A DNA stretch of 7,523 nt, taken from NCBI GenBank assembly GCA_003978285.1, contig QOAB01000129.1, positions 1 to 7,523 on the forward strand, written 5' to 3'. The stretch's first letter is position 1. Each line of letters begins with the position of its first letter. The DNA comes from Candidatus Thioglobus sp. GTDB lineage: Bacteria > Pseudomonadota > Gammaproteobacteria > PS1 > Thioglobaceae. Under the pieces are notes generated by a model. The model was not told the origin of the DNA. It saw only the letters and a list, made by a program, of their open reading frames with translations, and searched no databases. Shown one piece after another: positions 5,952-7,523 of the stretch. The position numbers and the translations under genes were made by a program.

Positions 5952-6256
5952 CTGATTTTCAACATCTTTGCTACCACACACTAAAGACCAAAGTGCCTGC
6001 TGGACGGGTTATCACCTATGCAGGTTTAGCACAATTAATTAATCACCCTAGGGCGCATCGCGCTGTCGGTTCAGCGATGAATAAAAACCCGTTTGCCCCT
6101 GAAGTCCCCTGCCATCGCGTGGTTAAATCAAATGGGGAATTAGGCGGGTTTGCGCTTGATATACAAATCAAAATAAAACGCCTTCAAAAAGAAGGCGTTC
6201 AAGTAATTAATAATAGGGTTGTTAACTTTGGTCAGAAAGTCATAAAAACTACTTAA
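5948..6256 (+). CDS. Single-domain O6-alkylguanine-DNA alkyltransferase-like protein (MGMT family)
   Basis: A 102-residue protein consisting only of the DNA-binding/catalytic domain of the MGMT/Ogt family, which removes alkyl groups from O6-alkylguanine by transfer to a cysteine. Family landmarks are VPAGRVITYAGLA (16-28), the recognition helix RAHRAVGSAMNKNP (35-48) with R38 at the arginine-finger position, and the active-site motif PCHRV with C55. Having PCHR rather than PWHR separates it from alkyltransferase-like (ATL) proteins, so it could be a true suicide transferase. The N-terminal domain of Ogt/Ada is absent. The start is GTG at 5948 in a GTGA overlap with the kdsC stop. Its TAA shares the TTAA at 6253-6256 with the stop of convergent atpC, and codons 77-84 also encode the probable atp terminator on the other strand. 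Specificity remains uncertain. Confidence 0.88.
   Translation: MTDFQHLCYHTLKTKVPAGRVITYAGLAQLINHPRAHRAVGSAMNKNPFAPEVPCHRVVKSNGELGGFALDIQIKIKRLQKEGVQVINNRVVNFGQKVIKTT
6170..6199 (-). terminator. Intrinsic terminator of the ATP synthase operon, inside the alkyltransferase gene
   Basis: On the minus strand a perfect 9-bp stem AACGCCTTC / GAAGGCGTT (6199-6191 and 6185-6177) encloses a TTTTT loop. Its last bases run into a T-rich tract, TTTTATTTT (6178-6170). It lies 54 bases past the atpC stop. On the plus strand the same hairpin is followed by CAAGTAATT, not a T-tract, so it should act only on leftward transcripts. Confidence 0.75.
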
Positions 6257-6669
6257 AGTTTTTTACCTCGCATATTAGAAATCATTTGTAATTGCGCCAT
6301 CGCTTCAGCCAATGCGGCTTGCGTTGTGCCAACATCATGACCATTATCCGAATTAGCCATCGCCTCTTCAGCGCGTTGCTTAGCTTCTAACGCCTTAGAC
6401 TCATCTAAATCGTGTGCTCGGATTGCTGTATCAGAAAAAATTGTAACTACATCGGGTTGTACTTCAACAATACCACCAGAAACATAAATAGACTCAACGC
6501 CTTTTTCAGTTTCTACTCTAACTTCACCCGGCTTTAATGTCGATAACAAAGCCACGTGTTTTGGATAGATACCTAATTCGCCAGTAGACCCTGGTGCAAA
6601 CACACAGTTCGCTTCACCTGAGTAAAGCGACTCTGTTGCACTAACGACGTCGACATGGATGGTTGACAT
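6253..6669 (-). CDS. atpC: F1Fo ATP synthase epsilon subunit
   Basis: A 138-residue epsilon subunit of the F1 sector, part of the central stalk and a regulator of ATP hydrolysis. The N-terminal beta-sandwich starts STIHVDVVSATESLYSGEA and contains the signature GELGIYPKHVALLSTLKPGEV (about 30-50). YVSGGIVEVQPDVVTIFSDTA (62-82) completes it, and the C-terminal helical hairpin (from about residue 87) holds the alanine/glutamate-rich helices. Length is typical. The ATG at 6669-6667 follows the atpD stop with no gap (TAAATG), and a GGAG at 6682-6679 gives a good ribosome site 9 bases upstream. As in most proteobacteria it is the last gene of the atp operon. Its TAA overlaps the stop of the convergent alkyltransferase gene. 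Confidence 0.97.
   Translation of the reverse strand: MSTIHVDVVSATESLYSGEANCVFAPGSTGELGIYPKHVALLSTLKPGEVRVETEKGVESIYVSGGIVEVQPDVVTIFSDTAIRAHDLDESKALEAKQRAEEAMANSDNGHDVGTTQAALAEAMAQLQMISNMRGKKL

Positions 6670-7523
<854 letters not shown>

Overview
The window is a compact, AT-rich stretch of chromosome from a gammaproteobacterium. The evidence is two gammaproteobacterial gene orders (dprA-smg-topA and rpmH-rnpA-yidD-yidC), a large YidC with a periplasmic domain, AmpD, and KdsC for lipopolysaccharide Kdo synthesis. The AT-rich composition, weak ribosome binding sites and gene mix would suit a marine sulfur-oxidiser or symbiont type (SUP05/Thioglobus-like), but that placement is only an impression. 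No CRISPR array, transposase, phage gene, tRNA or rRNA was seen.

Layout. On the minus strand, 1-1384 reads leftwards: a stub of dprA (only the C-terminal winged-helix domain), smg, and the first 211 codons of topA, which runs off the left edge. A 154-bp divergent spacer (1385-1538) holds candidate promoters facing both ways. On the plus strand, 1539-3886 is the tightly packed rpmH-rnpA-yidD-yidC cluster (ribosomal protein L34, RNase P protein, two membrane-protein insertion factors). A 136-bp spacer (3887-4022) holds a long imperfect inverted repeat and a consensus -10 box. Next, 4023-6256 is a second plus-strand run: a TauD/TfdA-type dioxygenase of unknown substrate, ampD (peptidoglycan recycling), kdsC (Kdo synthesis) and a single-domain O6-alkylguanine-DNA alkyltransferase. 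Convergent to it, 6253-7523 on the minus strand carries atpC and the C-terminal part of atpD (ATP synthase), the latter running off the right edge.

How it fits together. Most genes are housekeeping and tightly spaced, several with 1-4 nt overlaps, implying co-transcription and translational coupling. The interest lies at the joints. dprA has lost its DNA-binding Rossmann part exactly where the origin-type rpmH cluster begins, and neither dnaA (expected before rpmH) nor mnmE (expected after yidC) is present, so the block looks rearranged. The ATP synthase operon appears to end at an intrinsic terminator lying inside the coding sequence of the convergent alkyltransferase gene. The 3911-4007 spacer element has the form of a small non-coding repeat and may supply the promoter of the downstream genes. 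I did not find a clear new multi-gene defence or metabolic system here.
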